Assembly: GCF_002835995.1 (NCBI RefSeq)
Contig: NZ_PJBZ01000077.1
Coordinates: 1-36,718, forward strand
Direction of reading: 5' to 3'
Source: Psychromonas sp. Urea-02u-13
Lineage (GTDB): Bacteria; Pseudomonadota; Gammaproteobacteria; Enterobacterales; Psychromonadaceae
Length of the DNA stretch: 36,718 nucleotides
The notes under the pieces were generated by a model. That model saw only the letters and a program-made list of their open reading frames with translations, was not told the origin of the DNA and did not search any database. Positions 26,246 through 36,638 of this stretch are shown here, piece after piece (position 1 is the first letter of the stretch; each line of letters starts with the position of its first letter). Both the position numbers and the translations under genes were made by a program.

Positions 26246-27085
26246 TTAGCTTAAGTTTTTTGCGTGAAACTCAAGGTGATCATCGATAAAGCTACTGATA
26301 AAAAAGTAACTATGATCGTAACCAGCTTGCATTCTTAACATCAAATCAGCATTGTTTTTGTTGGCTGCATTGATTAATAGATCTGGTTTTAGTTGTTCTT
26401 CTAAAAACTGATCGGCTTCGCCTTGATCAACCAATATAGGTAATGAAGATCCCTCTTTGATTAATTCACAAGCGTCATAGGCACGCCAATCTTCTTGGTT
26501 TTTACCTAAGTAGTTTGAAAACGCTTTTTTACCCCAAGGGCTATTAATTGGGTTACAAATCGGGCTAAACGCAGAGATAGACTGGTAATCAGCTTGATTC
26601 TTCAAACCAATGGTTAATGCGCCATGTCCACCCATGCTATGTCCTGAAATAGACTTTTTATTAGTTACTGGGAAATGTGCTTCAATTAATGCAGGTAACT
26701 CTTGTGCAATGTAATCATACATTTGGTAATGTTTGTTCCAAGGCGCTTGTGTTGCATTAACATAAAAACCAGCCCCTAAACCAAAATCGTAAGCCGCATT
26801 TTCATCATCTGCGACATCTTCACCACGTGGGCTAGTATCAGCGGTGACAATGGCGATGCCTAATTCAGCCGCTTTTTTAAACGCGCCTGCTTTTTGCATA
26901 AAATTTTGGTCATCACAGGTTAAACCTGATAACCAATACAATACGGGTACTTTATTGTTTTCACTGGCATTTGGCGGTAAAAAAATAGCAAACTTCATCA
27001 CGCTATTCACTGATTTAGCATCATGTTGGTACTGTTTATGCCAGCCACCAGCGACTTTATTTTGACTGATATTTTGTAAGTTCAT
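26246..27085 (-). CDS. fghA: S-formylglutathione hydrolase
   Basis: The product has 279 residues from the ATG at 27083-27085, chosen for its AAGGAAA site and standard length; the frame is open 9 codons upstream. It hydrolyses S-formylglutathione to formate and glutathione, the second step of formaldehyde detoxification. The fold is an alpha/beta hydrolase with nucleophile Ser150 in GHSMGGHG, acid Asp225 in GEADQFL and base His258 in GYDHSY. It lies downstream of frmA on the same strand, 270 bp away, with two dispersed repeats between them. They may be one transcript or two. Confidence 0.95.
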   Translation of the reverse strand: MNLQNISQNKVAGGWHKQYQHDAKSVNSVMKFAIFLPPNASENNKVPVLYWLSGLTCDDQNFMQKAGAFKKAAELGIAIVTADTSPRGEDVADDENAAYDFGLGAGFYVNATQAPWNKHYQMYDYIAQELPALIEAHFPVTNKKSISGHSMGGHGALTIGLKNQADYQSISAFSPICNPINSPWGKKAFSNYLGKNQEDWRAYDACELIKEGSSLPILVDQGEADQFLEEQLKPDLLINAANKNNADLMLRMQAGYDHSYFFISSFIDDHLEFHAKNLS

Positions 27086-27107
27086 CGATATTTCCTTAAC
27101 AATCATC

Positions 27108-27195
27108 ACCACGAAGCCACTGCGTTACACAGAGAACACGAAGAAAGGCAAACTTAGTGTGTTATTGCCTTCCTTTTCCTTCGTGTCTTCGTGGT
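27108..27195. repeat. Dispersed intergenic inverted repeat, copy with intact ends
   Basis: The element is bounded by accacgaag (27108-27116) and cttcgtggt (27187-27195). Inside are ccactgcgttacacagagaa near the left and ttccttttccttcgtgt near the right. It is non-coding and lies between fghA and frmA, just upstream of the fghA start. Size and structure suggest a small REP- or MITE-like element. Confidence 0.85.
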
Positions 27196-27234
27196 AAATA
27201 GGTTTTGAATTTATTATTTAACGAAAAACAACTC

Positions 27235-27339
27235 ACCACGACTACACTGCGTTACACAGAGAAGACGAAAAAAAGAATTGTTGAACTTATGGCTTTTTAG
27301 CCTCTAGCTTTCAGCACTCTATTCTCGTGTCTTCGTGGT
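27235..27339. repeat. Dispersed intergenic inverted repeat, second copy in the fghA-frmA gap
   Basis: The left part accacga (27235-27241), then cactgcgttacacagagaag, and the right part ctcgtgtcttcgtggt (ending 27339) match the copy at 27108-27195. The centre differs and contains gctttttagcctctagcttt, resembling the hairpin units at 25974-26220. The element ends 17 bp before the frmA stop. Confidence 0.8.
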
Positions 27340-27355
27340 TAATTATTTCATAACC

Positions 27356-28495
<1,140 letters not shown>

Positions 28496-28511
28496 TCAAT
28501 GGTGGTTTACT

Positions 28512-28524
28512 TGTCTGTTAGACA
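28512..28524 (-). promoter_or_regulatory. Candidate LysR-type binding site near frmA
   Basis: The palindrome tgtct-gtt-agaca has the T-N11-A form favoured by LysR-type regulators. It lies 26 bp upstream of the frmA ATG in the divergent gap 28487-28656. This close to the start it may overlap the promoter or the leader. Confidence 0.4.
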
Positions 28525-28608
28525 TTTGTTTAGGTGTTGATTACTCAACGATGGAAGAATTATAGTCAACAAATAAAAAGTAACAATCCTAGTAAATTGA
28601 AAAACATA

Positions 28609-28624
28609 ATTACAAATATGTAAT
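28609..28624 (+). promoter_or_regulatory. Candidate operator upstream of lysR
   Basis: The palindrome attaca-aata-tgtaat (6-4-6) is 33 bp upstream of the LysR start. It contains T-N11-A spacing and could serve autoregulation or the divergent frmA promoter. Confidence 0.4.
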
Positions 28625-28656
28625 AATGTAAAAAAGCATCATAAATAGGAATCATC

Positions 28657-29532
28657 ATGGATAACTGGTTAGGCATTAATGAATTTGTCGCCGTGGTAGA
28701 AACGGCAAGTTTTACCAAAGCAGCCACACAGCTCAATACCTCAGTGGCACAGGTGAGCCGTAAAGTCGCCAGCCTTGAAAAGCGTCTTGCCAGTAAATTA
28801 CTGTTGCGTACAACGCGAAAAATCACAGTGACTGAAGCAGGTTTACACTATTTCCAACATTGTCAGAGCCTCGTTGAAGGGCTAAAACAAGCGGATCTCG
28901 CATTATCTGACTTATCACAAGTCCCTAAAGGTTTGTTAAAAGTTACCGCGCCTATTACTTATGGCGAACAAGTTATCTCCCCCCTGCTTAATACCTTTAT
29001 GCAAAGTTACCCAGATTTGAAATTACAGTTAATATTGTCTAATCAAACCCTCGATTTAGTGCACGATAATATTGACTTAGCGATACGGGTTGGTCATTTA
29101 GAAGACTCGACTATGATGGCAAAAAAGCTGACACAACGACAATTGTACGTATGTGCCTCCCCAGCTTATATAGAACAATATGGTTTACCGTTTAGCTTAT
29201 CTGAACTCGATAATCATAACTGCCTGTCTAGTAGCTCTTCGTTATGGGCCTTTAATGAACAAAAAAAAGAACGCAATATACGTATTAACGGCAATATTAG
29301 CTGTAACAGTGGTTTTGCATTATTAGATGCTGCAGTTAAAGGCATTGGTTTAGTTCAACTACCTGATTATTACGTAAAAGATGCGTTAAAAAGTGGTCAA
29401 TTAATAGAGTGCCTGAGTGCTTATCGTGCGCCATTACAGGGTATTTGGGCACTTTATCCGAACAACCGATATTTAGCCGTAAAGGTATCACTACTCATTG
29501 AGTTTTTAGCGTCTCAGCTCGGATATCAGTAA
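28657..29532 (+). CDS. LysR-family transcriptional regulator, probable frmA regulator
   Basis: The product has 291 residues. The N-terminal winged helix-turn-helix (about 5-63; FVAVVETASFTKAATQLNTS, then VSRKVASLEKRL) is followed by a LysR substrate-binding domain (about 90-290), including the VTAPITYGE and DLAIRVGHL segments. The subgroup resembles the many LysR regulators with a DLAIR motif. Its divergent placement from frmA, with palindromes in the gap, suggests it controls formaldehyde detoxification, as LysR-type regulators do in several gammaproteobacteria. The effector is unknown. The upstream aggaatcatc is a fair ribosome site. Confidence 0.93.
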   Translation: MDNWLGINEFVAVVETASFTKAATQLNTSVAQVSRKVASLEKRLASKLLLRTTRKITVTEAGLHYFQHCQSLVEGLKQADLALSDLSQVPKGLLKVTAPITYGEQVISPLLNTFMQSYPDLKLQLILSNQTLDLVHDNIDLAIRVGHLEDSTMMAKKLTQRQLYVCASPAYIEQYGLPFSLSELDNHNCLSSSSSLWAFNEQKKERNIRINGNISCNSGFALLDAAVKGIGLVQLPDYYVKDALKSGQLIECLSAYRAPLQGIWALYPNNRYLAVKVSLLIEFLASQLGYQ

Positions 29533-29705
29533 GATCATAAAAATAAGTAATAAAAGAAGTTAATGAAAACTAGATGGCCCCCTTTTACATGGATCACATT
29601 TTAGTCACAAATACCTCATCAAAAGTAGTGTCTTTAATAAAGTAAGTAATACTTATCTCAACGTAGCTCGCAGTTAATTTACATTTGATAGGTGGTAAAT
29701 AATAT

Positions 29706-32171
29706 ATGTTACAACTTCAACCTGAAATAAGTACTCACCTCGAAAACGTAACATTACATTGGCAATTTGATCTCAAACATGGCCTTTTTGAGTGTGATAA
29801 AGCATTAGCGCGTTTATTAAATTCAGGTCAACAAAGTTTAACGTTACCACAGTTTTTTGCAGCCTTTGATCGTCGTCGAATAGCATCATTAAAAGCACAT
29901 TTTAAAGAGGTTATCGATCACCAAAAACCTTATGCAACTTCAGTATTAATCAACGTGACCGAGCAACGCTATTTCGTTAATTTGACTGTAGATTATGCAC
30001 GTAACAATAAAAGCGCCCTCGTCGGTAAAATTACTTTCTTACATTCTTTCCCGAGCCTTTATGAAGAGGAAGAGCTAGTAAAAATACTCTTCAACCGTGC
30101 CAGTAATGCGATATTAATAACCGATAAAAACCACTTCATCATTAAAGTAAACGAACAATTTTTGCGTAACTCAGGACATACACAAAATGAGCTGATTGGT
30201 CAGCCAGCAAATGTTTTTAAATCTGGCCAATACAGCCAAGAATTCTATCAAAAACTTTGGCACATCGTAGACACAGAAAATTTTTGGGCTGGAGAATTGC
30301 TGGCTAAACATAAAAATGGCGAAATATTTGCTAAAGAAGTGAAAATCCAACGTATCGAGCTCTCTGAAAATAACCATTTTTATATTTCAGAGTCTAAAAA
30401 ATTGGATTTTTCAACGCAATTTATCGTCGATAATCCACTCGACTTCCCCCTTAGTGCAAATACTTTACTCAATAAAACCGATATCACTAAAAGAATGCAT
30501 GAGCGATTTCAACAACTCACCAAAACAGAAACCATCGTGACAGCCGCATTTTCCGTACAATTATTGCAGAAAGTCAGTGATTCAATGTTGAAATGGTTAA
30601 TTTCACAACGTTTTTCAGAATCAAACTTAACCGGAAAAATAGGCCTAATTAGTGATGATACCTATATTGCTTTCTGGGTAGTTGAAAGAAATGCAGACAA
30701 AATTAATAATATATTACAGGAGGTGCAGAGCGATTTATCAGGGGGAGAACAAGCCAATGAATTAGACCTGCTTTCTATTATTAATATGGGCGTTTCCGTA
30801 CTGTCAATAGATGCAAAAAGCCCACAACAATTAATTAGCCACAGTGTGCAAACACTCATTACCAGTCCCAAAAAAGAGGCATCAACGATAAACTATTTTG
30901 ATCCTCGATTATCAAAACGTTTTAACAAAAGAAAAATCCTCTCTGGCTTACTCCATCGAGCTTTAAAAAATGAACAACTTGAAGTTTATTACCAACCCAT
31001 AGTGGATATGAAAAACATGTCGATTGTTAAATTTGAAGCGCTGATGCGCATCACATTAGACACGGACATAAGTTACGATACACAAGAATTAATTGAAATT
31101 GCAGAGCAATATGGCTGGGTCGATAAAATTGATATGAGTGTCGCGACTATCGCATTAAGAGACTTAAAAACAATCCGTCAACATTACCGTTCAGCAGAGA
31201 TTGGTATTGCTATTAACCGCTCTCTGTCTAACGATAAACTCGCTAACTGCTGCCTTTAAGATACACTGAAATTATTGACTCAATCAGATATTGACCTAAA
31301 TACCGTCACTATCGAGCTCACTGAATCCGCTTTGTTCGACAACCTTGATAGACAACAAGTGTGGGTAGAAAAGTTAAGAAAATTAGGCGTGAGTGTTGCT
31401 TTAGATGACTTTGGCACTGGCTATTCATCCTTTTCATACCTTAATAAATTACCCGTCAATATTGTGAAAATAGATAAGTCATTTGTTACCGACTTAACAC
31501 TTGATAGCACTGAATATTTGATGATAGAAATGTTGTGTCGCTTAACGCACAAGATGGGCGGTAAAGTCATCGCAGAAGGCGTAGAAACAGCAAGCGAATT
31601 ACTTTTATTATCCCGAGCAAAAGTAGATATGTTACAAGGTTATATTTTTAGTAAACCTATCAGCCTCAATAACATCCTCAGCAGTAGTAATAGCCTAGAT
31701 AAACCAGAATTATTAGCACTGTGTTATCAAGCACAACAGCCATTAGCCAGTGATGTTATGACTAAGGAGTTTGTTAGCATTTCAGCCGATGAGCGCTTAT
31801 TGGAAGCCAAGGAAGCCTTCACAGAACATGCCCTTACTTATCTCGTTGCTGTCGGTAATAAACGTTGCCGAGGTGTGTTAACCCGAGCAGATTTAGACAA
31901 AGCACTCAGTCCCTACCTTGATAGTAAAAGTGAACAACAAAGAGACCTGTTAACCTTAGATAAACGTATCCATCAAGTGATGCATAAAAAGTTTTATACC
32001 TTTCAGGAGCATGCTGCGTTGTCTGAAGTTGAAACGGTATTACGAGGCCAAACCGATGCCGTGATTATCATCAATAATGATTTAGGCCACTGTTGTGGTG
32101 TTATTACAGCACAGTTGTTACTGGCTTATTACCATACGCATCAGCAGAGAGAGTGTGAGAGTGAGACTTAA
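29706..32171 (+). pseudogene. PAS-(degenerate GGDEF)-EAL-CBS cyclic-di-GMP signalling protein, interrupted by one in-frame stop
   Basis: The reading frame continues unchanged from 29706 to 32171 except for a TAA at 31257-31259, codon 518. Without it the protein would have 821 residues. In order it has a PAS domain (about 130-225), a GGDEF-like region with no GGDEF motif, an EAL phosphodiesterase domain and two C-terminal CBS repeats. The EAL domain is split by the stop: KFEALMRI and IAINRS lie before it; ELTES, DDFGTGYSS, VKIDKSF, IAEGVET and LQGYIFS lie after it. All the usual catalytic residues are present, so the gene was probably functional until recently. An internal ATG at 31275 could start a 298-residue fragment lacking the EAL motif itself. 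Combining EAL with CBS repeats is uncommon. Confidence 0.85.
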
Positions 32172-32347
32172 CACTCTGATAAAAGAGGCCTTTAAAAACG
32201 CGATTTTTTATAGGAAAACAGATCCGTCATTCACAAAACCATGATAAAGGGTCGCCATTGCGAACCGATATCATGCATAATAAGTGCCTCTTATTTCTCC
32301 CTAAAAAATACTTATACAAAACACTTATATAAAAAATGGATACTACT

Positions 32348-33070
32348 ATGACACCTGTTGTAAAACTTAGCCTGGCTGTATTACTTGGCGCTTCAATCAC
32401 CGCTTGTTCAGAGCAACCTGAAACTACCGCTGCGCCAGTAGTAAAAGAAGCCCCCGTGACTAAGCAAGTAGAAGAAAGCCACGAAGGACACGCACATAAC
32501 GAGCCCGTTAAATTAACAAAAGCTGCGATTGCAACTGCTGATGATTTATTTCAACAAGATGTGCATTATCGTGTCTTAGAAGAGACATTTGTGGCAGAGC
32601 AAAATCAAGTGCATGAATTTTTCTGGTACGGCTGCCCTGCTTGTAAAGCAACAGAACCGCTAATGAAGGAATTGAAAGCAAGTAAGCACTTACAAGTTGA
32701 AATAAAAGGCTCGCTGATCAATGAGAAATGGGTATTTGATGCCATGGTTTTTGAAGCATTCAAGCACTTTAACGTATTAGAGACCGCACATTCAGCTTAC
32801 TTTGAAGCGCGTCAAAATGGCTCATTAAAAGACCAAGCAAGCTTTGATCAATTTCTGGCTAAACAAGGTATTGATAGCGCTAAATTCCAAGAATACAGCC
32901 AATCAGATGAATTAAAAAAAGCACTTGATGCATCGTTTTTACTTGAAAGTAAATTGAAAAGCACCGGTGTACCGACACTCGTTGTTGGCGGTAAATACGT
33001 TATCTTAAACCGTGGTTTTAGTAATGTGGCTGATATGCAAAAAGCCATTGAATGGTTAGCTAACAAATAA
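32348..33070 (+). CDS. DsbA-like thiol:disulfide oxidoreductase, lipoprotein
   Basis: The product has 240 residues from the ATG at 32348; an ATG four codons earlier (32336) is possible, but the later one gives a compact signal peptide. The lipobox SITAC places Cys20 as the lipid site. A linker holds a short His cluster, EESHEGHAHNEP (about 42-53). The thioredoxin fold follows, with active site CPAC (Cys96, Cys99) in FFWYGCPACK and the cis-proline in GVPTLVV (Pro209). It is thus a membrane-tethered periplasmic DsbA-type protein; the CPAC site differs from the CPHC of E. coli DsbA. It is a single gene ending at a strong terminator. Role: disulfide formation or a specialised periplasmic thiol function. 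Confidence 0.88.
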   Translation: MTPVVKLSLAVLLGASITACSEQPETTAAPVVKEAPVTKQVEESHEGHAHNEPVKLTKAAIATADDLFQQDVHYRVLEETFVAEQNQVHEFFWYGCPACKATEPLMKELKASKHLQVEIKGSLINEKWVFDAMVFEAFKHFNVLETAHSAYFEARQNGSLKDQASFDQFLAKQGIDSAKFQEYSQSDELKKALDASFLLESKLKSTGVPTLVVGGKYVILNRGFSNVADMQKAIEWLANK

Positions 33071-33083
33071 TCAATTAAAATTT

Positions 33084-33126
33084 AAAGAGACTCGAGTTGC
33101 CATTACGCGATTCTCGGGTCTCTTTT
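33084..33126 (+). terminator. Rho-independent terminator of the DsbA-like gene
   Basis: Arms aaagagactcgag (33084-33096) and ctcgggtctcttt (33113-33125) form a 13-bp stem with one G-T pair, starting 13 bp after the stop and ending in a T run. Confidence 0.88.
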
Positions 33127-33279
33127 CAATCAAAAAAACTAGGATTGTTAAATACTTTTATAAAAGAAAGATGCCGATATTAATTTATATCGACACTCGT
33201 CTTATCTAGATATATTAAAAGAAGCAATACAGTAAATATCAAAGAGAGTGCATTTTAGAGCGTAAACATAATCACCTAC

Positions 33280-34494
33280 CTAGCTATTTTCGCTACTAGA
33301 TTGATCACTTAACACTTCAGCAAGTGTTGAACGACATAAATGCCCTTCTACCTCCCCCTCTGCATTTAAGACCGGTAATGGATGAGTATTATCAAGCATC
33401 TCTGGAATGACAGTTTCGATTAACGCATCACTTTGCACTGCGGGGACGTCTTCGAGTAAAGAAGCATTAATACCCTTGCTGTAATCATTCTTTTCAATGC
33501 CTTCTAATGTCTCTTGAGTGATCACACCGCGGTAACCTTGATCATTAATCACATAACCATAATCTTGTTTTGATTTGCGCATTTGTATCACCGCTTCACC
33601 AATCGTTTCACTGGAGATACGGCAGATTTGTGGCTGCATAACCGTTTCAACAGTTAAAGCGCGCGCACGGTTAACATCTTTAACAAACGCCTCAACATAA
33701 TCATCGACGGGGTTAAGTAGAATATCTACGGGCTCACCTTGTTGCACTAAAATACCATCACGTAAAATAGCAATTTTATCGCCAATACGTAATGCTTCAT
33801 CAAGATCGTGGGTAATAAAGACAATGGTTTTGTGCAGTTTATCTTGTAACTCAATGAGTTGATCTTGCATCTCACTACGAATCAAAGGATCAAGTGCAGA
33901 AAACGCTTCATCCATTAGCAAAATATCCGCGTCAGTACACAGTGCTCGCGCGAGGCCAACACGTTGTTGCTGTCCGCCTGAAAGCTGTGCAGGATATTGA
34001 TTTGCATATCCTGCCAGCCCCACTGTTTCTAACCATTCTTGCCCATGTAATTCGCGCTCTTTTTTCTTAATGCCCTGTACTTGTAAGCCATAGGTAATAT
34101 TCTGTAAAACAGTACGATGTGGCATCAAGCCAAAACGCTGAAATACCATAGACATTTTATTACGACGAAAATCCTGTAACTCTTTTTCGCTAAGTTTCAT
34201 GACATCACAACCGGCGATTTCAATTTCACCAGCAGTAGGTTCAATTAAACGATTAAAATGACGGATAAGTGTCGATTTACCTGAACCAGAGAGACCCATT
34301 ATCACGAATATTTCACCGGGATAAATATCCAAATTAATATCTGCCAAACCCACTGTATGGCCGGTTTCAGCTAAAATAGCCTCTTTTGATTTACCCGCTT
34401 TAACTTGCTCCAACACCTTTTTTTCGTTCTTACCAAAAACCTTATATAGTTTTTTAATGCGTATCAAAGGTACTTTATTTTCAGTAGTACTCAT
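33280..34494 (-). CDS. proV: Glycine betaine/proline ABC transporter ATPase with CBS domains
   Basis: This 404-residue cytoplasmic ATPase powers osmoprotectant import. It has Walker A GLSGSGKST (67-75), signature LSGGQQQRVG (171-180), Walker B ILLMDEAFSALDPLIR, and the VFITHDLDEALRIGD switch region. Two CBS repeats fill about 280-395; in this family they sense ionic strength. The length equals that of E. coli ProV. The start codon overlaps the proW stop by one base (taATG), and its GGAGG ribosome site lies within the end of proW, showing tight coupling. Confidence 0.97.
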   Translation of the reverse strand: MSTTENKVPLIRIKKLYKVFGKNEKKVLEQVKAGKSKEAILAETGHTVGLADINLDIYPGEIFVIMGLSGSGKSTLIRHFNRLIEPTAGEIEIAGCDVMKLSEKELQDFRRNKMSMVFQRFGLMPHRTVLQNITYGLQVQGIKKKERELHGQEWLETVGLAGYANQYPAQLSGGQQQRVGLARALCTDADILLMDEAFSALDPLIRSEMQDQLIELQDKLHKTIVFITHDLDEALRIGDKIAILRDGILVQQGEPVDILLNPVDDYVEAFVKDVNRARALTVETVMQPQICRISSETIGEAVIQMRKSKQDYGYVINDQGYRGVITQETLEGIEKNDYSKGINASLLEDVPAVQSDALIETVIPEMLDNTHPLPVLNAEGEVEGHLCRSTLAEVLSDQSSSENS

Positions 34495-35387
34495 TATTCA
34501 TGACCTCCAAAATTCTGCAGTGTACGTTTAGCATAACTCTGCGAGATACGATCAAAAATAATCGCCAGCGCCACAATGGCCAAACCATTCAATAAACCTA
34601 AGGTGAAATACTGATTAGTAATAGACTTTAAAACCGGTTGACCTAACCCTTTAACACCTATCATTGAGGCGATGACCACCATTGCTAATGACATCATAAT
34701 CGTCTGATTAATACCGGCCATAATATTGGGCATTGCCAAAGGAATCTGCACACCAAATAATCGTTGCATCGGACTCGCGCCATAAGCTGTTGCGGCTTCT
34801 AACACTTCTTTATCAACTAAACGAATCCCTAAATTGGTTAAACGAATAACAGGTGGAATAGCATAGATAATCACCGCAATCACACCGGGGATTTTACCAA
34901 TACCAAGTAACATCACCACGGGAATCAAATACACAAAGGCAGGCATCGTTTGCATGATATCGAGGATTGGGGTGACGATAGATTGCACACGATTAGAGCG
35001 CGCCATAGAAACGCCAATGGGTACACCGAAGGTAATAGCGAGCATAGTCGAAACCAAAATAATGCTCATCGTGCGCATAGTATTATCCCACATACCAAAA
35101 AAACCAATCAGGAAAAAGGCAACGATTACACCAAGGGTAAGCTTCCAAGAGCGACTCGCCACATAGGCAAAAATAGCTAATGCGGCAATCACTAACCACC
35201 ACGGGCTATTGAGTAATAATTTTTCAAACCAAATAAGAAAGCTCAGTAGAGGGTCAAAAAAAGCTTCAATGCTATCACCGTATTCACGTGAAAAACTGCG
35301 ATAAGCACCATCCAGTGTTTTTCTGATATCTAAGAGTTGGTGGCGATCAAGCTGCGGAATTTCCGAAAGCCATGACTTGTCTGACAT
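34494..35387 (-). CDS. proW: Glycine betaine/proline ABC transporter permease
   Basis: This 297-residue inner-membrane permease starts at the ATG at 35385-35387, which has AAGGAAAT upstream; the frame is open 17 codons further, but that part crosses the terminator-like hairpin. Six or seven helices are visible from about residue 50. The binding-protein-dependent loop reads EAATAYGASPMQRLFGVQIPLAMPNI, a family signature. The N-terminal tail of about 45 residues is shorter than in E. coli ProW. It lies between proX and proV in one operon. Confidence 0.96.
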   Translation of the reverse strand: MSDKSWLSEIPQLDRHQLLDIRKTLDGAYRSFSREYGDSIEAFFDPLLSFLIWFEKLLLNSPWWLVIAALAIFAYVASRSWKLTLGVIVAFFLIGFFGMWDNTMRTMSIILVSTMLAITFGVPIGVSMARSNRVQSIVTPILDIMQTMPAFVYLIPVVMLLGIGKIPGVIAVIIYAIPPVIRLTNLGIRLVDKEVLEAATAYGASPMQRLFGVQIPLAMPNIMAGINQTIMMSLAMVVIASMIGVKGLGQPVLKSITNQYFTLGLLNGLAIVALAIIFDRISQSYAKRTLQNFGGHE

Positions 35388-35406
35388 TTTATTTATTTCC
35401 TTATAT

Positions 35407-35430
35407 AAAAAAGCCCAGATAATCTGGGCT
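35407..35430 (-). terminator. Attenuator-like terminator between proX and proW
   Basis: On the minus strand, arms agcccaga and tctgggct (35412-35430) with a 3-base loop run straight into six T residues (35407-35412), 14 bp after the proX stop. This is a full intrinsic-terminator pattern inside an operon. Partial read-through would keep binding protein in excess over the membrane subunits. It overlaps the gap just before the proW ribosome site. Confidence 0.8.
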
Positions 35431-35444
35431 ATTAGCATCGTTAA

Positions 35445-36449
35445 TTATAATTCTGACAAGGCTTTCTTTATTTTCTGTGCGGTTGTGGCATCAACCCATT
35501 TAGACCAGGTTGTTTCATAATTCACTAAAAAATGCTCAACGGCATACTCGCCATCTGCTTGCTGGTCTTCCATCCAAGCTAATAAGTCGTTCATTTGTGC
35601 ATTACCAAATGAGCGAGCCTGCAAATAAAGCATTGCTTCAGGTGCTCTTTTAGCAAAGCTTTCTGTAACCACCGAATCTACCGCCGAAGGTGGGTACATA
35701 GTCGGTTTTGGTGTTAGGCAATCATTTTGAGTAATACATTCTTTATAATGTTTTTCATCGATACCCGAGCCAAAATCAACCTTAACCATTTTGTATTTAC
35801 CTAATACAGAGGTCGGTGCCCAGTAATAACCAAACCATGCTTCTTTACGTTCATACGCTTTAGCAATTGAACCAGAAAGACCCGCACCAGAGCCTGGATC
35901 TAACAAATCGAAACCTGATTTCTCAAGCTCTAATGCATTAAATAGCTGACTTGAAGAAATTTGACAGTTCCAACCCGCAGGACAGCCCATAAAACCTGAT
36001 TTACTTGGGTCTTCAGGATGCTTAAATAGTTTTGCATTAGCTTTAATACCCGCAATGGTTGCCAGTGTAGGGTCTTTATCTACCATATAAGCAGGTACCC
36101 AAAAACCTTCCTCCCCTCCATCTTCAAGCGTTTTACCCGCATAACGAATACGCCCTTCTTTTACACCTTTGTCTAATGCCTCTTTCATTGAGTTGCTCCA
36201 AAACTCAGGCGCAATATCGGGTTGCCCCTTTTCAATCATTGAAGCACCCGTCGGCATTGTATCTCCCGGTACAAGTTCAGCATCACAGTCAAAACCATGC
36301 TCGAGAATAAAGCGATCAATATTGGCTATGAGGCTAGCAGAATTCCAGTTCATATCAGCAATGGTGACTTTGCCACATTCACTGGCAGTCGCTGGCACCG
36401 TAAATGAAGCACAAGCAAGTAACACTGTAGATGTAATGAGGTTACGCAT
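35445..36449 (-). CDS. proX: Glycine betaine/proline-binding periplasmic protein
   Basis: The product has 334 residues from the ATG at 36447-36449, which has AAGGATA upstream and gives a proper signal peptide ending PATA; 14 more codons are open upstream. The mature protein starts with CGKVTIADMNWNSA and shows the Trp-rich binding segments GFWVPAYM, AWFGYYWAPT and QADGEYAVEHFL expected for ProX. It binds quaternary-ammonium osmoprotectants in the periplasm and delivers them to ProVW. It is first in the operon, as in many marine bacteria, unlike the E. coli order proVWX. Confidence 0.96.
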   Translation of the reverse strand: MRNLITSTVLLACASFTVPATASECGKVTIADMNWNSASLIANIDRFILEHGFDCDAELVPGDTMPTGASMIEKGQPDIAPEFWSNSMKEALDKGVKEGRIRYAGKTLEDGGEEGFWVPAYMVDKDPTLATIAGIKANAKLFKHPEDPSKSGFMGCPAGWNCQISSSQLFNALELEKSGFDLLDPGSGAGLSGSIAKAYERKEAWFGYYWAPTSVLGKYKMVKVDFGSGIDEKHYKECITQNDCLTPKPTMYPPSAVDSVVTESFAKRAPEAMLYLQARSFGNAQMNDLLAWMEDQQADGEYAVEHFLVNYETTWSKWVDATTAQKIKKALSEL

Positions 36450-36503
36450 ATTAATATCCTTATTTATTAAAGTAATTGAACTGTTTTTCATATCTAGTCA
36501 ATG

Positions 36504-36532
36504 ATTATAGGCAATTATTTTTTATGCAGGGA
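36504..36532 (-). promoter_or_regulatory. Possible sigma-70 promoter of the proXWV operon
   Basis: Read on the minus strand, a perfect TATAAT (36504-36509) lies about 55 bp upstream of the proX start. The -35 position (tccctg, 36527-36532, 17-bp spacer) is a poor match, as is common at osmoregulated promoters. The rest of 36450-36638 shows nothing else firm. Confidence 0.3.
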
Positions 36533-36638
36533 ACTTGCTCCGGGGTTTTGATACTTCTAATTAAACGAAAAGGAATTTTTATGATCTTGATTGAAAAATA
36601 GGTAGGTAATTTCGCAAGAAATGAATAATTAGAAAAAA

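Noticed and set aside
31275-32171. Independent gene for a stand-alone EAL-CBS protein
   Set aside because: It lacks the first EAL motifs, stays in the same frame as the upstream gene and follows a single stop codon, so a nonsense-split gene is the simpler reading.
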